Below, piece by piece: positions 15,003-21,999 of a DNA stretch of 26,427 bases; position 1 is the stretch's first letter; the number at the start of each line of letters is the position of its first letter. Made by a program: the position numbers and the translations under genes. This DNA comes from an uncultured Eubacteriales bacterium. Its GTDB lineage: Bacteria; Bacillota; Clostridia; Oscillospirales; CAG-272. The stretch is from the NCBI GenBank assembly GCA_900548735.1, contig URMC01000015.1, positions 1-26,427 of the forward strand, in the 5' to 3' direction. The notes under the pieces were generated by a model. That model had not been told where the DNA came from and did no database searches. It worked only from the letters and a program-made list of their open reading frames with translations.

Positions 15003-15506
15003 TTAATTCTCTTTGATAATATTCCGCTTATCCAGCGCCAGCTGCAACAGGGTGCCAAGCAACCCGCAGGAAATCAACTCGCCCAAAAACACGGTAAGGA
15101 ACAGGAAAGGCAACGACTCCTCTACATTGGCATACGCGTATCGCACCACAAACGGGATAATCAGCGTGTTGGCAAGAATCGGCGGCACGGAAGCAAGGTA
15201 CTTCCACTTTCTCAACAACCGGGTGCCCACCGCGCCGATCAGGGTGGCAAGCGTGCCGAACACGAGATCGGGCCACGCCGCGCCTGTCAGCAGGTTGGCA
15301 AGAAAACACCCCAGCGTCACCCCCGGAATCGCCGCCGGGGTGAAATACGGCAGGATGCACAGCGCCTCGGAAAACCGGCACTGAATCGCGTTCTGCCCGG
15401 AAAGCCCGACCAGCTGTGCCAGATACGTCAGCACGATGTACAGCGCGGCAATCACTGCCGAGTAGGTGAGAAAGCGGATTTTACCTGTGGTTTTGTTGGT
15501 TTGCAT
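15003..15506 (-). CDS. queT: QueT-family ECF transporter S component (queuosine precursor uptake)
   Basis: This 167-residue membrane protein with five to six hydrophobic segments is the substrate-binding S component of an energy-coupling-factor transporter. QueT is thought to import preQ1 or a related 7-deazaguanine used to make queuosine in tRNA. The sequence LSGQNAIQCRFSEALCILPYFTPAAIPGVTLGC is the QueT signature region (core: QCRFSEAL and CFLANLLTG). WPDLVFGTLATLIGA and the NTLIIPFVVRYAY segment also fit. A preQ1-I riboswitch directly upstream (15517-15557) supports the substrate strongly. The energising EcfA/EcfA'/EcfT module is not in the window, so this is a group II S component that must share a module encoded elsewhere. 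The start is preceded by AAGGAG, which is part of the riboswitch 3' end. Confidence 0.93.
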   Translation of the reverse strand: MQTNKTTGKIRFLTYSAVIAALYIVLTYLAQLVGLSGQNAIQCRFSEALCILPYFTPAAIPGVTLGCFLANLLTGAAWPDLVFGTLATLIGAVGTRLLRKWKYLASVPPILANTLIIPFVVRYAYANVEESLPFLFLTVFLGELISCGLLGTLLQLALDKRNIIKEN

Positions 15507-15516
15507 GGTTCTTTTC

Positions 15517-15557
15517 TCCTTAGTTTTGTTTTAGGTGAGGATGGTTACGAACTCACC
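15517..15557 (-). promoter_or_regulatory. preQ1-I riboswitch controlling queT
   Basis: On the minus strand, GGTGAG (15557-15552) pairs with CTCACC (15539-15534) to form P1. It encloses the loop TTCGTAACCATC, and an A-rich tail TAAAACAAAACTAAGG follows. This closely matches the small class I preQ1 aptamer (stem, C-rich loop, A-rich tail ending CUAAGG). The 3' AAGG overlaps the queT ribosome site AAGGAG, so ligand binding should hide the ribosome site and lower translation when preQ1 is plentiful. The overlap is seen directly; the control logic is inferred from known translational preQ1-I switches. Confidence 0.9.
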
Positions 15558-15571
15558 GTTATTTATTGCCG

Positions 15572-15640
15572 CAGTGCCGCAGACACGGCACTGACAAAGC
15601 CATAACAATACAAAGCGCCCGGCATGAAAAGAGATGCCGG
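15572..15640 (-). other. Two hairpins between folT and the preQ1 aptamer
   Basis: CAGTGCCG (15572-15579) pairs perfectly with 15586-15593. CCGGCAT (15619-15625) pairs with 15634-15640. Neither is followed by a T run on the minus strand. They could be weak terminators or processing sites for folT, or mRNA stabilisers. I found no separate queT promoter between them, so queT may be cotranscribed with folT. Confidence 0.45.
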
Positions 15641-15655
15641 CTCTTTGCCGCGGTT

Positions 15656-16261
15656 TTATGCGTTGCCCTCTTCGCCCTGCGGCTGTGCTTTTGCAGGGGC
15701 ACTGTCAGGGTCGGCAAGCCCCGCCTGCCGGCACAGTTTGGTCAGCGGAATGAGAAGGATCGGCACCAGCACCGCAGAGAGCACCGCGCGGATACCGCCG
15801 TTGAGCAGCCTTGTGGGAAGCACCACCGTGATTGCCCCCAGGGAATACCCGACAACCGCCGCATCCAGATACAGGGCGGCTGTGTTGGTAAAGGTAAGGA
15901 AAAATTCGGAAACGGCAATCAGCACCGTTTGGCGCACACGGCGGTTGCCCCTGCGGCAAAGCGGTGCGAGAAGCGACACAAACAGCGCGTGAAAAAGCGG
16001 CGGCGCCATCCAGATCGGGGTGGTGGGTCCCACACCGTAGGAGAGTAACTGCTCCAGAAACGACCCGCAAAGCGCCACGGCAATCGCGTCCGCCGGGCGG
16101 AACAACAGCGCCGCAATAAGCAGCGGGAGCGATGCCCAGGAAATTTTGATCAGAGGCGGAATCCGCACCGAGAGAAAAAAGCTGAGCACCACATACAGCG
16201 CAATAAACATCGCGTCCATTACCAGCCGCAACAGGGTTTTGTTTCTTCTGCTTTTATTCAT
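15656..16261 (-). CDS. folT: Folate ECF transporter S component
   Basis: This is a 201-residue integral membrane protein with about six hydrophobic segments, the predicted substrate-binding component for folate uptake by an ECF transporter. N-terminal LVMDAMFIALYVVLSFFLSVRIPPLIKISWASLP (core RIPPLIKISW) and LPLLIAALLFRPADAIAVALCGSFLEQLLSYG are typical of the FolT group, as is TNTAALYLDAAVVGYS later in the sequence. The THF riboswitch in its leader gives independent support. The start at 16261 follows AAAGGAGG. An upstream Met at 16438 lies inside the riboswitch and is rejected. The C-terminal 20 residues are polar and Pro/Ala/Glu-rich, probably cytoplasmic. No EcfA/T genes are nearby. queT follows on the same strand, 149 bases downstream. 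Confidence 0.9.
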   Translation of the reverse strand: MNKSRRNKTLLRLVMDAMFIALYVVLSFFLSVRIPPLIKISWASLPLLIAALLFRPADAIAVALCGSFLEQLLSYGVGPTTPIWMAPPLFHALFVSLLAPLCRRGNRRVRQTVLIAVSEFFLTFTNTAALYLDAAVVGYSLGAITVVLPTRLLNGGIRAVLSAVLVPILLIPLTKLCRQAGLADPDSAPAKAQPQGEEGNA

Positions 16262-16267
16262 AATAAA

Positions 16268-16302
16268 ATCCTCCTTTCCCGAAATCACCGGAAAAAGAGG
16301 AT
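16268..16302 (-). promoter_or_regulatory. Ribosome-site-masking hairpin of the folT riboswitch
   Basis: On the minus strand ATCCTCTTTTTCCG (16302-16289) pairs along its full 14 bases (two G-T pairs) with CGGGAAAGGAGGAT (16281-16268) around a 7-base loop. The 3' arm contains the whole folT Shine-Dalgarno AAAGGAGG. This would be the off-state expression platform of the THF switch, acting on translation. A short competing stem GGAT/ATCC just upstream could free the site. Confidence 0.75.
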
Positions 16303-16351
16303 AAAGCCATCCGAAGGCGAAAAAACGCGCGTGGCTCAGCCCTTTTTGAGA

Positions 16352-16448
16352 TGAAGCGGGATGCAACGCCGTGACCGCGGATTTCTCCTTCGTCCGACCG
16401 GAAACTCCCCGTCCCGTCGGCACTTGACGCCACAGCATTTACTCTTCA
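16352..16448 (-). promoter_or_regulatory. Tetrahydrofolate (THF) riboswitch controlling folT
   Basis: The leader between the promoter and folT matches the THF aptamer. P1 is TGAAG/CTTCA, P2 is GCTGTG/CACGGC, and P3 has CCGAC/GTCGG. The conserved segments GCGTCAAGTGCCGAC (about 16430-16416), CGAAGGAGAAATCCGCGGT (about 16392-16374) and GTTGCATCCCGC (about 16367-16356) are present in the right order. THF riboswitches are known to sit upstream of folT in Clostridia and usually repress when folate is sufficient. The RNA starts within a few bases of the aptamer because the promoter lies just upstream. Confidence 0.9.
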
Positions 16449-16459
16449 AGATACCACCC

Positions 16460-16488
16460 ATTATAGCCGTCCCGTTCCGCTTTGTCAA
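16460..16488 (-). promoter_or_regulatory. Consensus sigma-A promoter of folT
   Basis: On the minus strand TTGACA (16488-16483), a 17-base spacer and TATAAT (16465-16460) are both exact consensus. It fires away from the lacI-type promoter at 16527. Confidence 0.92.
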
Positions 16489-16526
16489 GAGCGAGTGGAA
16501 AAAACGCGCAAAATATGCAAAAAAAC

Positions 16527-16555
16527 TTGAAAAATCCCCGTCAGTGTGCTACAAT
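16527..16555 (+). promoter_or_regulatory. Promoter of the LacI-esterase operon
   Basis: TTGAAA (16527-16532), a 17-base spacer and TACAAT (16550-16555), extended as TGTGCTACAAT, lie 30 bases upstream of the regulator start. I see no clear LacI-type palindrome with a central CG in the promoter. With the divergent folT promoter and riboswitch, this fills the 323-bp gene-free stretch 16262-16584. Confidence 0.82.
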
Positions 16556-16584
16556 CAATACAGTTTTCGGAAAGGAGCGGCAAC

Positions 16585-17631
16585 ATGCGGGTCACACTGA
16601 AGGATCTGGCGGAGAAGACCGGCGTTTCGGTCAACACCGTATCGCACGCGCTTGCCGGGAAAACCGATATTTCGGCGGCAACAAGAGACCGCGTGCTTGC
16701 CGCGGCGGCGGAACTCGGTTACATCCGTAACCGGGCGGCAAGCGGGCTGCGCTCCGGTAAAAGCCGCACGGTCGGTGTGATTTTACCCGATATCGGGAAC
16801 CCCAATTTTGCCATCATGCTGCGGGGAATCGAATCCTTTTTCCGCGAAAAGGGTTATACCGTTTTCGTGCTGAACACCAACGAGGACCGCGTGGCGGAAG
16901 CCGCCGCCATCACCGCGGTGCTGGGGCAAAGCCCGGATGGGATCATCCTCTGCCCTGTGGCAAATGACGCCGGGAACCTTGCCACGCTCAAAGCCTCCGG
17001 CGTGCCGTTTACGCTGGTCGGGCGTTACACACCCGGCGTGCGCACCGATTATGTGGTGTGCGACGACGAAGAAGGCGGCTATCTTGCCATGAAGCACCTG
17101 CTGGCTGGCGGGCACCGCAATATTGCCTTTTTCAACGGGGACTGCCGCATTTCCGGTGCCACGGAGCGCTTGGCGGGTGCACGGCGGGCGCTTGCCGAAA
17201 TCGGGGCGTCTCTCCCCTCCTCCCATATGCTGTCCCTCTCGGTACTGGGGGGCGAAAACCGCCGCAAAATCCGTGATTTTTTTGCGATAACTCCGCACGT
17301 AACGGGGTTAATTGCGTTCAGCGACCTGCTGGCATATGAGGCAATCTCGGTGCTGGAAGAACTTGGCTGCCACGTGCCGGAGGATATTTCGGTGGTGGGG
17401 TTTGACAACATCTGCTCCGACTATGCGTTCCCGCACCCGCTGACCTCGGTCAGCGTGCGGAAAAAGACCATGGCGCACGCCGCGGCGGAACTTCTCTTCT
17501 CCAAAATGGAAGGAGAAAACGAGGAGGAAACACACATCATCCTGCCGACCAAACTGATGGAGCGCACCACCGTGCGCCCCCTGACACAAGACTTATCGGG
17601 CAAAAGCCCTTTGAAAAAGGAGAAATTATGA
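16585..17631 (+). CDS. LacI/GalR-family transcriptional regulator
   Basis: This is a 348-residue DNA-binding repressor. The N-terminal helix-turn-helix TLKDLAEKTGVSVNTVSHAL spans residues 3-22. The hinge helix region AASGLRSGKSRTVGVILPDI follows at about 52-71, and a periplasmic-binding-protein-like ligand domain reaches the end (LRGIESFF, DGIILCP, GYLAMKHLL, GHRNIAFFNGD, DISVVGFDNI and PLTSV are family landmarks). The Met at 16585 follows AAAGGAG. The stop overlaps the start of the esterase gene (ATGA), so the two are translationally coupled. The regulator therefore probably senses a carbohydrate or related compound whose acyl decoration the esterase removes. The ligand and operator are unknown. 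Confidence 0.93.
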   Translation: MRVTLKDLAEKTGVSVNTVSHALAGKTDISAATRDRVLAAAAELGYIRNRAASGLRSGKSRTVGVILPDIGNPNFAIMLRGIESFFREKGYTVFVLNTNEDRVAEAAAITAVLGQSPDGIILCPVANDAGNLATLKASGVPFTLVGRYTPGVRTDYVVCDDEEGGYLAMKHLLAGGHRNIAFFNGDCRISGATERLAGARRALAEIGASLPSSHMLSLSVLGGENRRKIRDFFAITPHVTGLIAFSDLLAYEAISVLEELGCHVPEDISVVGFDNICSDYAFPHPLTSVSVRKKTMAHAAAELLFSKMEGENEEETHIILPTKLMERTTVRPLTQDLSGKSPLKKEKL

Positions 17632-18452
17632 TCAACGAAATCATCAGGCTCACCCCTTACGAAGACGCCACACTGACCCCGATCTGCATTTCCAACTACG
17701 GGGATCTGAAACAAGCCCCGCGCCGCGCCGTGATTGTGTGCCCCGGCGGCGGGTACGGAATGCTTTCCGAGCGCGAGGCAGAACCGATTGCCACACAGTT
17801 TCTGGCGGCGGGCTTTCAGACGTTTATCTTACGCTATACGGTAGGCGAGGGCGCGAAAGATTTTCAGCCCCTGCGCCAGGCGGCGCTTGCCATCCGGTAT
17901 GTGAGAGACAACGCCGAAAAATACAACATTGACCCCAATTATCTCTTTGTCTGCGGCTTTTCCGCCGGCGGGCACCTTGCCGGCTCCACGGGGATTCTTT
18001 GGGACATCCCGGAACTTGCCGACATCCGGGAGGGTCGCCCGGAGGGGTACACCCGCCCGAACGGGATGATCTTGTGTTACCCCGTTATCAACACGGACAT
18101 TGATGAGAGGAAACTTTCACATAAGCACTCCGTTCAGCGTCTGTGCGGCGTGGAAGAACCGACACCGGAACAGTGCGCGCGCTTCTCGCTGGAAAAGCAC
18201 GTCAACGAAACCACACCGCCGGCGTTTATCTGGCACACCTTCCCCGATAACTGCGTGCCGGTGCAGAATTCGCTGATGCTGGCGGACGCGATGGTCGCGG
18301 CGCATGTGCCGTTTGAATTGCATATTTTCCCGAAGGGAGCACACGGGCTTGCGCTCTGCAATGAGCAAACCGCCTCCGGAAACGAGAAATCCATCATCCC
18401 GCACAATGCGCACTGGGTAGAGCTTGCCATCCGCTGGGCAAAATATATCTGA
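17628..18452 (+). CDS. Alpha/beta hydrolase, acetyl-esterase type
   Basis: This is a 274-residue alpha/beta-hydrolase of the BD-FAE/acetylxylan-esterase-like group, likely a carbohydrate or small-ester deacetylase. The oxyanion loop CPGGGYG is at 38-44. The nucleophile elbow CGFSAGG carries Ser112. The acid is probably Asp207 in FPDNCVPVQNS, and the catalytic His239 is in KGAHGL. No signal peptide is present, so it acts inside the cell on imported oligosaccharides or other esters. It is preceded by AAAAAGGAG and overlaps the stop codon of the LacI regulator by ATGA. I see no good terminator in the 150 bases after it. Activity on xylan-derived acetyl sugars is a family-based guess. Confidence 0.88.
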   Translation: MINEIIRLTPYEDATLTPICISNYGDLKQAPRRAVIVCPGGGYGMLSEREAEPIATQFLAAGFQTFILRYTVGEGAKDFQPLRQAALAIRYVRDNAEKYNIDPNYLFVCGFSAGGHLAGSTGILWDIPELADIREGRPEGYTRPNGMILCYPVINTDIDERKLSHKHSVQRLCGVEEPTPEQCARFSLEKHVNETTPPAFIWHTFPDNCVPVQNSLMLADAMVAAHVPFELHIFPKGAHGLALCNEQTASGNEKSIIPHNAHWVELAIRWAKYI

Positions 18453-18549
18453 TCCGCCTGTAAACTCCACGGTCAAACCTTTCGCGAGTGTTTTTTCACA
18501 TAAAATTTGAAAGACTTTCAGAAAAACTATTTATTTTTCACAAAAAATG

Positions 18550-18600
18550 TGCTATAATAATCTTGCAAGCAAGGAAACACATCAGCTTGCAGGAAGGCGG
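18550..18600 (+). promoter_or_regulatory. Extended -10 promoter and leader hairpin of hpf
   Basis: TGC plus TATAAT (18553-18558) forms an extended -10 with no good -35 (TTTATT at 18530). The transcript leader contains TGCAAGC and GCTTGCA (7-bp stem, 14-base loop, about 18564-18591) ending just before AGGAAGG. That could modulate ribosome access. Confidence 0.5.
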
Positions 18601-18608
18601 TACATTTT

Positions 18609-19127
18609 ATGAAGATTACAGTAAGCGGAAAACAAATGACTGTGCGGCAGTCACTCAAAGACCTGACCGTAAAGAAGCTCGAAAAATTTGACCGCTACTT
18701 CGGGGACGATGCGGAAGCAATCGTTTCTTACAGTTGCAGGCACGGTCTGCAATATGTAGAGGTCACGATTTTATATAACGGCACCATCTTCCGCAGTGAA
18801 GAAGGTGCAGAAACCTTCCAGAACGCCATCGACGAAGCGGTGGAATCGCTGGAACGCCAGATGCGAAAGAACAAAACGCGCCTGGAAAAGCGCCTGCGCT
18901 CCGGTGCGTTTGTTCCCCAACCCGGCGACCACGAGGAGGAGGAAGAAAGCGAATTTCACATCCGCACCAAGTCCTTCCCTGTCAAGCCCATGTCGGTAGA
19001 GGAAGCCATTCTGCAGATGAACCTGCTGGAACATCAGTTCTTTGTCTTCCGGGATGCGGAAACCGAAAAGCCCTGCGTGGTGTATCACCGCAAGGACGGC
19101 GACTACGGTCTGATCATTGAGGATTAA
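18609..19127 (+). CDS. hpf: Ribosome hibernation-promoting factor, long form
   Basis: Long HPF binds the small ribosomal subunit in slow growth and joins two 70S ribosomes into inactive 100S dimers. The 172-residue product has the N-terminal RaiA/HPF domain (residues 1 to about 98: ITVSGKQMTV, KLEKFDRYF, an alpha-helix ending RQMRKNKTRLEKRLR). An acidic linker EEEEES follows at about 113-118. The C-terminal dimerisation domain runs from about 120 to 172 (IRTKSFPVKPMSVEEAILQMNLLEHQFFVFRDAET; core KPMSVEEA, then VVYHRKDGDYGLI). This two-domain length is the rule in Bacillota. The gene is a single transcription unit with its own promoter and a strong terminator. Confidence 0.96.
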   Translation: MKITVSGKQMTVRQSLKDLTVKKLEKFDRYFGDDAEAIVSYSCRHGLQYVEVTILYNGTIFRSEEGAETFQNAIDEAVESLERQMRKNKTRLEKRLRSGAFVPQPGDHEEEEESEFHIRTKSFPVKPMSVEEAILQMNLLEHQFFVFRDAETEKPCVVYHRKDGDYGLIIED

Positions 19128-19163
19128 ACAAAAAAGCCCCCATATATGGGGGCTTTTTTGTTT
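19126..19163 (+). terminator. Bidirectional terminator after hpf
   Basis: An 18-bp perfect stem (AAACAAAAAAGCCCCCAT, 19126-19143, with 19146-19163) carries T runs on both sides. It ends hpf and the convergent membrane-protein operon, whose stop codon is at 19165. Confidence 0.92.
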
Positions 19164-19164
19164 T

Positions 19165-19830
19165 TCAGGGGTTCTCCCCTCCGTCGCTTTCCACCCTCTC
19201 TTCAGGGGCGGGCAGGGCGGTTTCCAGGGTGAACGGATCGAAGTGCGGTTCCTTTTTTTCCGCAAAGCGGGCATACACCGCCAGCGCCAGCGTGAAGAGC
19301 GTGAGCGCCGCCGTTACGATCAGCGGCACGCTTGCCTCGATAAAGATCAGCTCCGTGCTCTCCCCCGCGCGCCGGCAAACCAACGCAAAATAGTGGGGAA
19401 ACAACGCGGTGGGCAGGTACAGGCACCCGGAGAGAAACAGGCACACCCGATGGGGAAACAGAATCTTAAAACGCAACTTCTCACGCGTGGCAGGTGCGCC
19501 CATGAAAGTGCGAAGCACCGGAAGAAGCGCAAATACCGAAAAGGTCAGCGCGAGGATGAAGCAAAGCACCCCCACCAGCGCCCCGACGGTCAGCCAGGTA
19601 TAAAACGCGCCGGTACCAACGCGCCCGCCGCCGAGATAATCCTTCATTGCGGCAAAGGTGCCGGAATAAAAGTGGAACAGCGACTGCACATAGCGGGAGC
19701 CAAGCTGATAGTAGTATATGTTGTAAAAAAACGACAGCAAAAGCAGCACCGCCCCCGAAAACACCGGGAGGGCGTAGCGGGCAAACAAGAGTATATGGGG
19801 GAGTTTCTGCCGCAGGCGCGAAAACGTCAT
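19165..19830 (-). CDS. Hypothetical membrane protein, about four helices
   Basis: I do not recognise this 221-residue protein. It has hydrophobic segments near residues 18-36, 80-105, 128-150 and 163-188, a loop with aromatic residues after the first helix (YNIYYYQLGSRYVQSLFHFY), and a polar acidic C-terminal tail of about 30 residues. There is no enzyme motif. Its start overlaps the stop of the HD-domain gene (ATGA), so it is translationally coupled to it and may act with it. It ends at the shared terminator with hpf. A role in the membrane is all that can be said. Confidence 0.75.
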   Translation of the reverse strand: MTFSRLRQKLPHILLFARYALPVFSGAVLLLLSFFYNIYYYQLGSRYVQSLFHFYSGTFAAMKDYLGGGRVGTGAFYTWLTVGALVGVLCFILALTFSVFALLPVLRTFMGAPATREKLRFKILFPHRVCLFLSGCLYLPTALFPHYFALVCRRAGESTELIFIEASVPLIVTAALTLFTLALAVYARFAEKKEPHFDPFTLETALPAPEERVESDGGENP

Positions 19831-20426
19831 TTATCCGACCCCTCTACAAAATACGCCGCCTCCAGGTCCGCCGTGGCAAGGGCAACCGCCAACGGGAATT
19901 TGGCAAATGCCGCGCCCACGTTGTTGTTATCCTCCGCACCGGAAAAGCCCATATGATAGCGGATGGCAAACGCCTCATCCCGTGTCAGGCGCATATACGC
20001 CGTAATGATGTACACCGATTTTTCGCCGTGCCCGTAAGGGAGCTTGTCGTCAATCGTGTAATACGGCTTTTGCACCCAGGCACCGTTTTCCTTTACGTTT
20101 CTGGTGCTTTCCACATAAAAATTGACCTTGCAGAGATCATGAAGCAACGCCGCAATGGCAATACTTTCTTCCGAAAAATCCAGCCCGTAAACCTCTTTCA
20201 CGCGGGGGCGTGCCAAATAGTCGCACAGGCAGTCATACACGTTGAGGCTGTGCTCCAGAAGCCCGCCGGGATAAGAGCCGTGGTATCTGGTGCTGGCAGG
20301 CGCGGTGAAAAAGTCACTGTTGTCGGAGAGCAGAAACTCCAACAACTTATCCGCCCCCTCCCGGTGAATTTTACTTTTGAAAATGGAAATAAACCGTTCC
20401 TCGTTTGTCTGTACGTTCTCGTTCAT
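19827..20426 (-). CDS. HD-domain hydrolase
   Basis: This 199-residue protein has the metal-binding HD pattern of the HD phosphohydrolase superfamily: RYHGSYPGGLLEHSLNVY (His49, His59), ALLHDLCK (His96-Asp97) and TADLEAAY near the C-terminus (Asp). HD proteins hydrolyse phosphoester bonds in nucleotides or RNA, but this subgroup, widespread in Clostridia, has no settled substrate. The Met at 20426 is used rather than the one at 20450, since GAAAGGCGG lies just upstream of it. A strong minus-strand promoter is at 20496-20468. It is coupled by ATGA overlap to the downstream membrane protein. Confidence 0.82.
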   Translation of the reverse strand: MNENVQTNEERFISIFKSKIHREGADKLLEFLLSDNSDFFTAPASTRYHGSYPGGLLEHSLNVYDCLCDYLARPRVKEVYGLDFSEESIAIAALLHDLCKVNFYVESTRNVKENGAWVQKPYYTIDDKLPYGHGEKSVYIITAYMRLTRDEAFAIRYHMGFSGAEDNNNVGAAFAKFPLAVALATADLEAAYFVEGSDK

Positions 20427-20467
20427 AAAAGCCGCCTTTCTCGCGTGCACGCGGGTACGTTTTCTCT

Positions 20468-20496
20468 ATTTTATCACCTTTTGCGCGTTTTGTAAA
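20468..20496 (-). promoter_or_regulatory. Promoter of the HD-domain operon
   Basis: On the minus strand TTTACA (20496-20491), a 17-base spacer and TAAAAT (20473-20468) form a good sigma-A promoter. The leader contains the 12-base perfect palindrome CGCGTGCACGCG (20442-20453). Confidence 0.8.
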
Positions 20497-20588
20497 GTTC
20501 TTTTTCAAAAGCGCAAAAAGCGCCGGGGTGCGCCGGAAACAAATGCCGCTCCCCTTTTTGAAAATTCTTTCAAAAAACGACAAATGAC

Positions 20589-20617
20589 TGGACAAACATT
20601 TCATTTTATGGTAAAAT
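20589..20617 (+). promoter_or_regulatory. Promoter of hisS
   Basis: TGGACA (20589-20594), a 17-base spacer and TAAAAT (20612-20617) lie 46 bases upstream of the hisS start. There is no room for a T-box leader. Confidence 0.75.
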
Positions 20618-20663
20618 AAAAAAGATTCTGATAGATGCACCCACGCGGTGAAGAAAGGAACTT

Positions 20664-21965
20664 ATGGAAACTCCAAAACTTTCGGTTCTCCCCTACAAAG
20701 GCACACGGGATTTTTACCCCCGCGATATGAAACTGCGCAACTGGTTTTTCGGCAAAATCCGCGCGGCGCTGGAAACCGCCTGCTTTGAGGAATACAACGG
20801 CCCGATGCTGGAATCTCTGGATCTCTACATTGCCAAAAGCGGCGAGGAGATCGCCAACGAACAGACGTACAATTTTGAGGACAGAGGCGGCAGGCGCCTT
20901 GCCGTCCGCCCGGAAATGACGCCCACGGTGGCGCGTCTGGTGGCGGCAAAAATCGGGGAGCTGAACTTCCCCTTGCGCTGGTTCTCCATCCCGAATCTCT
21001 ATCGGTATGAGCGCCCCCAGCGCGGCAGACTGCGTGAGCACTGGCAGGTCAACGTGGATATTTTCGGCTGCCCCACCTTTGAGGCAGACCTGGAGGTTAT
21101 TTCCACCGCGGTGATGTTGCTCAAGGCATTAGGGGCGGACAAGTCCATGTTCCGCGTGCACATCAACAACCGCCGCTTTTTCAACGACGTGATTGCCGCG
21201 ATTGCGGGCACGGACGCAGAGGGGAGCCGCAAGGTCTCCAAAGTGGTGGACCGCAAAAACAAAATCCCGCGTGAGGAATATGTCAAAGAACTGACCGAAC
21301 TGGGGCTGCACGAGGCGCAGATCGGCAAGATTGACGCGCTGTACACCATCTCGGTGGAGGAAGACACCGCGCTCTGCCCGGATTCGCAGGGGTCGGCGGA
21401 ACTGCTGAATCTTTTCAGAGAACTGGAAGCCTGCGGGCTTGCCGGGTACTGCGTATTTGATTTCGGGATCATCCGGGGGCTGGATTACTACACCGGCACC
21501 GTGTTTGAGGTTTTTGACGAAGCACCGGAAAACAACCGTGCGATGTTCGGCGGCGGGAGATATGACAATCTCGTCGGGCTGTTTGTCAAAAACACCAACA
21601 TCTCGGGCGTGGGCTTCGGCTTTGGAGACGTCACGCTGGAAAACTTCCTGGTCACACACAACCTGATCCCCGATATTTACAACGAGGGTACCAAGGTGTT
21701 GGTGGCGCGCTTCAACGACGTGCCGTATGAAAAATATATGGCACTGACCGATGCACTCCGCGCCGCAGGCGTGCCTGCCTCGCTGTATCTCGGCGAGAAG
21801 AAATTCGGCAAGCAGATCGACTATGCCGTGAAGGGCGCTTACAGTCATGTGGCGATCCTCGGCGGAGATGAAGCGGCGCGCGGTGTGGTCAAGATTAAAA
21901 ATCTGCGCACCAGAGAAGAAACCGAAGTGCAAAACGGCGAGCTTGCCGCCTATTTCAACGCGTAA
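20664..21965 (+). CDS. hisS: Histidyl-tRNA synthetase
   Basis: This class II synthetase charges tRNA-His in the cytoplasm. The 433-residue protein has YKGTRDFYP at the N-terminus, motif 2 with RPEMTPTVAR and FRYERPQRGRLREHWQ-like sequence (here YRYERPQRGR), and the histidine-binding RGLDYYTGTVFE and GGGRYDNLV motifs. A C-terminal anticodon-binding domain (KVLVARFND through VKIKNLRTREE) completes it. The start follows GAAAGGAA. The promoter is close, so no T-box or long regulatory leader is present, unlike many Bacillota synthetase genes. The downstream DJ-1 gene follows after 34 bases, which contain the palindrome AGCCTGACAGGCT. Confidence 0.96.
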   Translation: METPKLSVLPYKGTRDFYPRDMKLRNWFFGKIRAALETACFEEYNGPMLESLDLYIAKSGEEIANEQTYNFEDRGGRRLAVRPEMTPTVARLVAAKIGELNFPLRWFSIPNLYRYERPQRGRLREHWQVNVDIFGCPTFEADLEVISTAVMLLKALGADKSMFRVHINNRRFFNDVIAAIAGTDAEGSRKVSKVVDRKNKIPREEYVKELTELGLHEAQIGKIDALYTISVEEDTALCPDSQGSAELLNLFRELEACGLAGYCVFDFGIIRGLDYYTGTVFEVFDEAPENNRAMFGGGRYDNLVGLFVKNTNISGVGFGFGDVTLENFLVTHNLIPDIYNEGTKVLVARFNDVPYEKYMALTDALRAAGVPASLYLGEKKFGKQIDYAVKGAYSHVAILGGDEAARGVVKIKNLRTREETEVQNGELAAYFNA

Positions 21966-21967
21966 TC

Positions 21968-21980
21968 AGCCTGACAGGCT
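21968..21980. repeat. 13-base palindrome AGCCTGACAGGCT, copy 1
   Basis: AGCCTG and CAGGCT flank a single A between the hisS stop and the DJ-1 ribosome site. An identical copy is at 23647-23659 and an 11-base partial copy at 26330-26340. Confidence 0.5.
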
Positions 21981-21999
21981 AAACGGGAAAGGAACCGCC

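Noticed and set aside
14643..15605. 320-codon plus-strand open frame through the palindromic region and queT
   Set aside because: It starts in a hairpin, runs antisense to queT and its riboswitch, and its sequence reflects the inverted repeat rather than a protein.
20618..20663. T-box or other regulatory leader before hisS
   Set aside because: Only about 45 bases separate the promoter and start codon, too short for a T-box.
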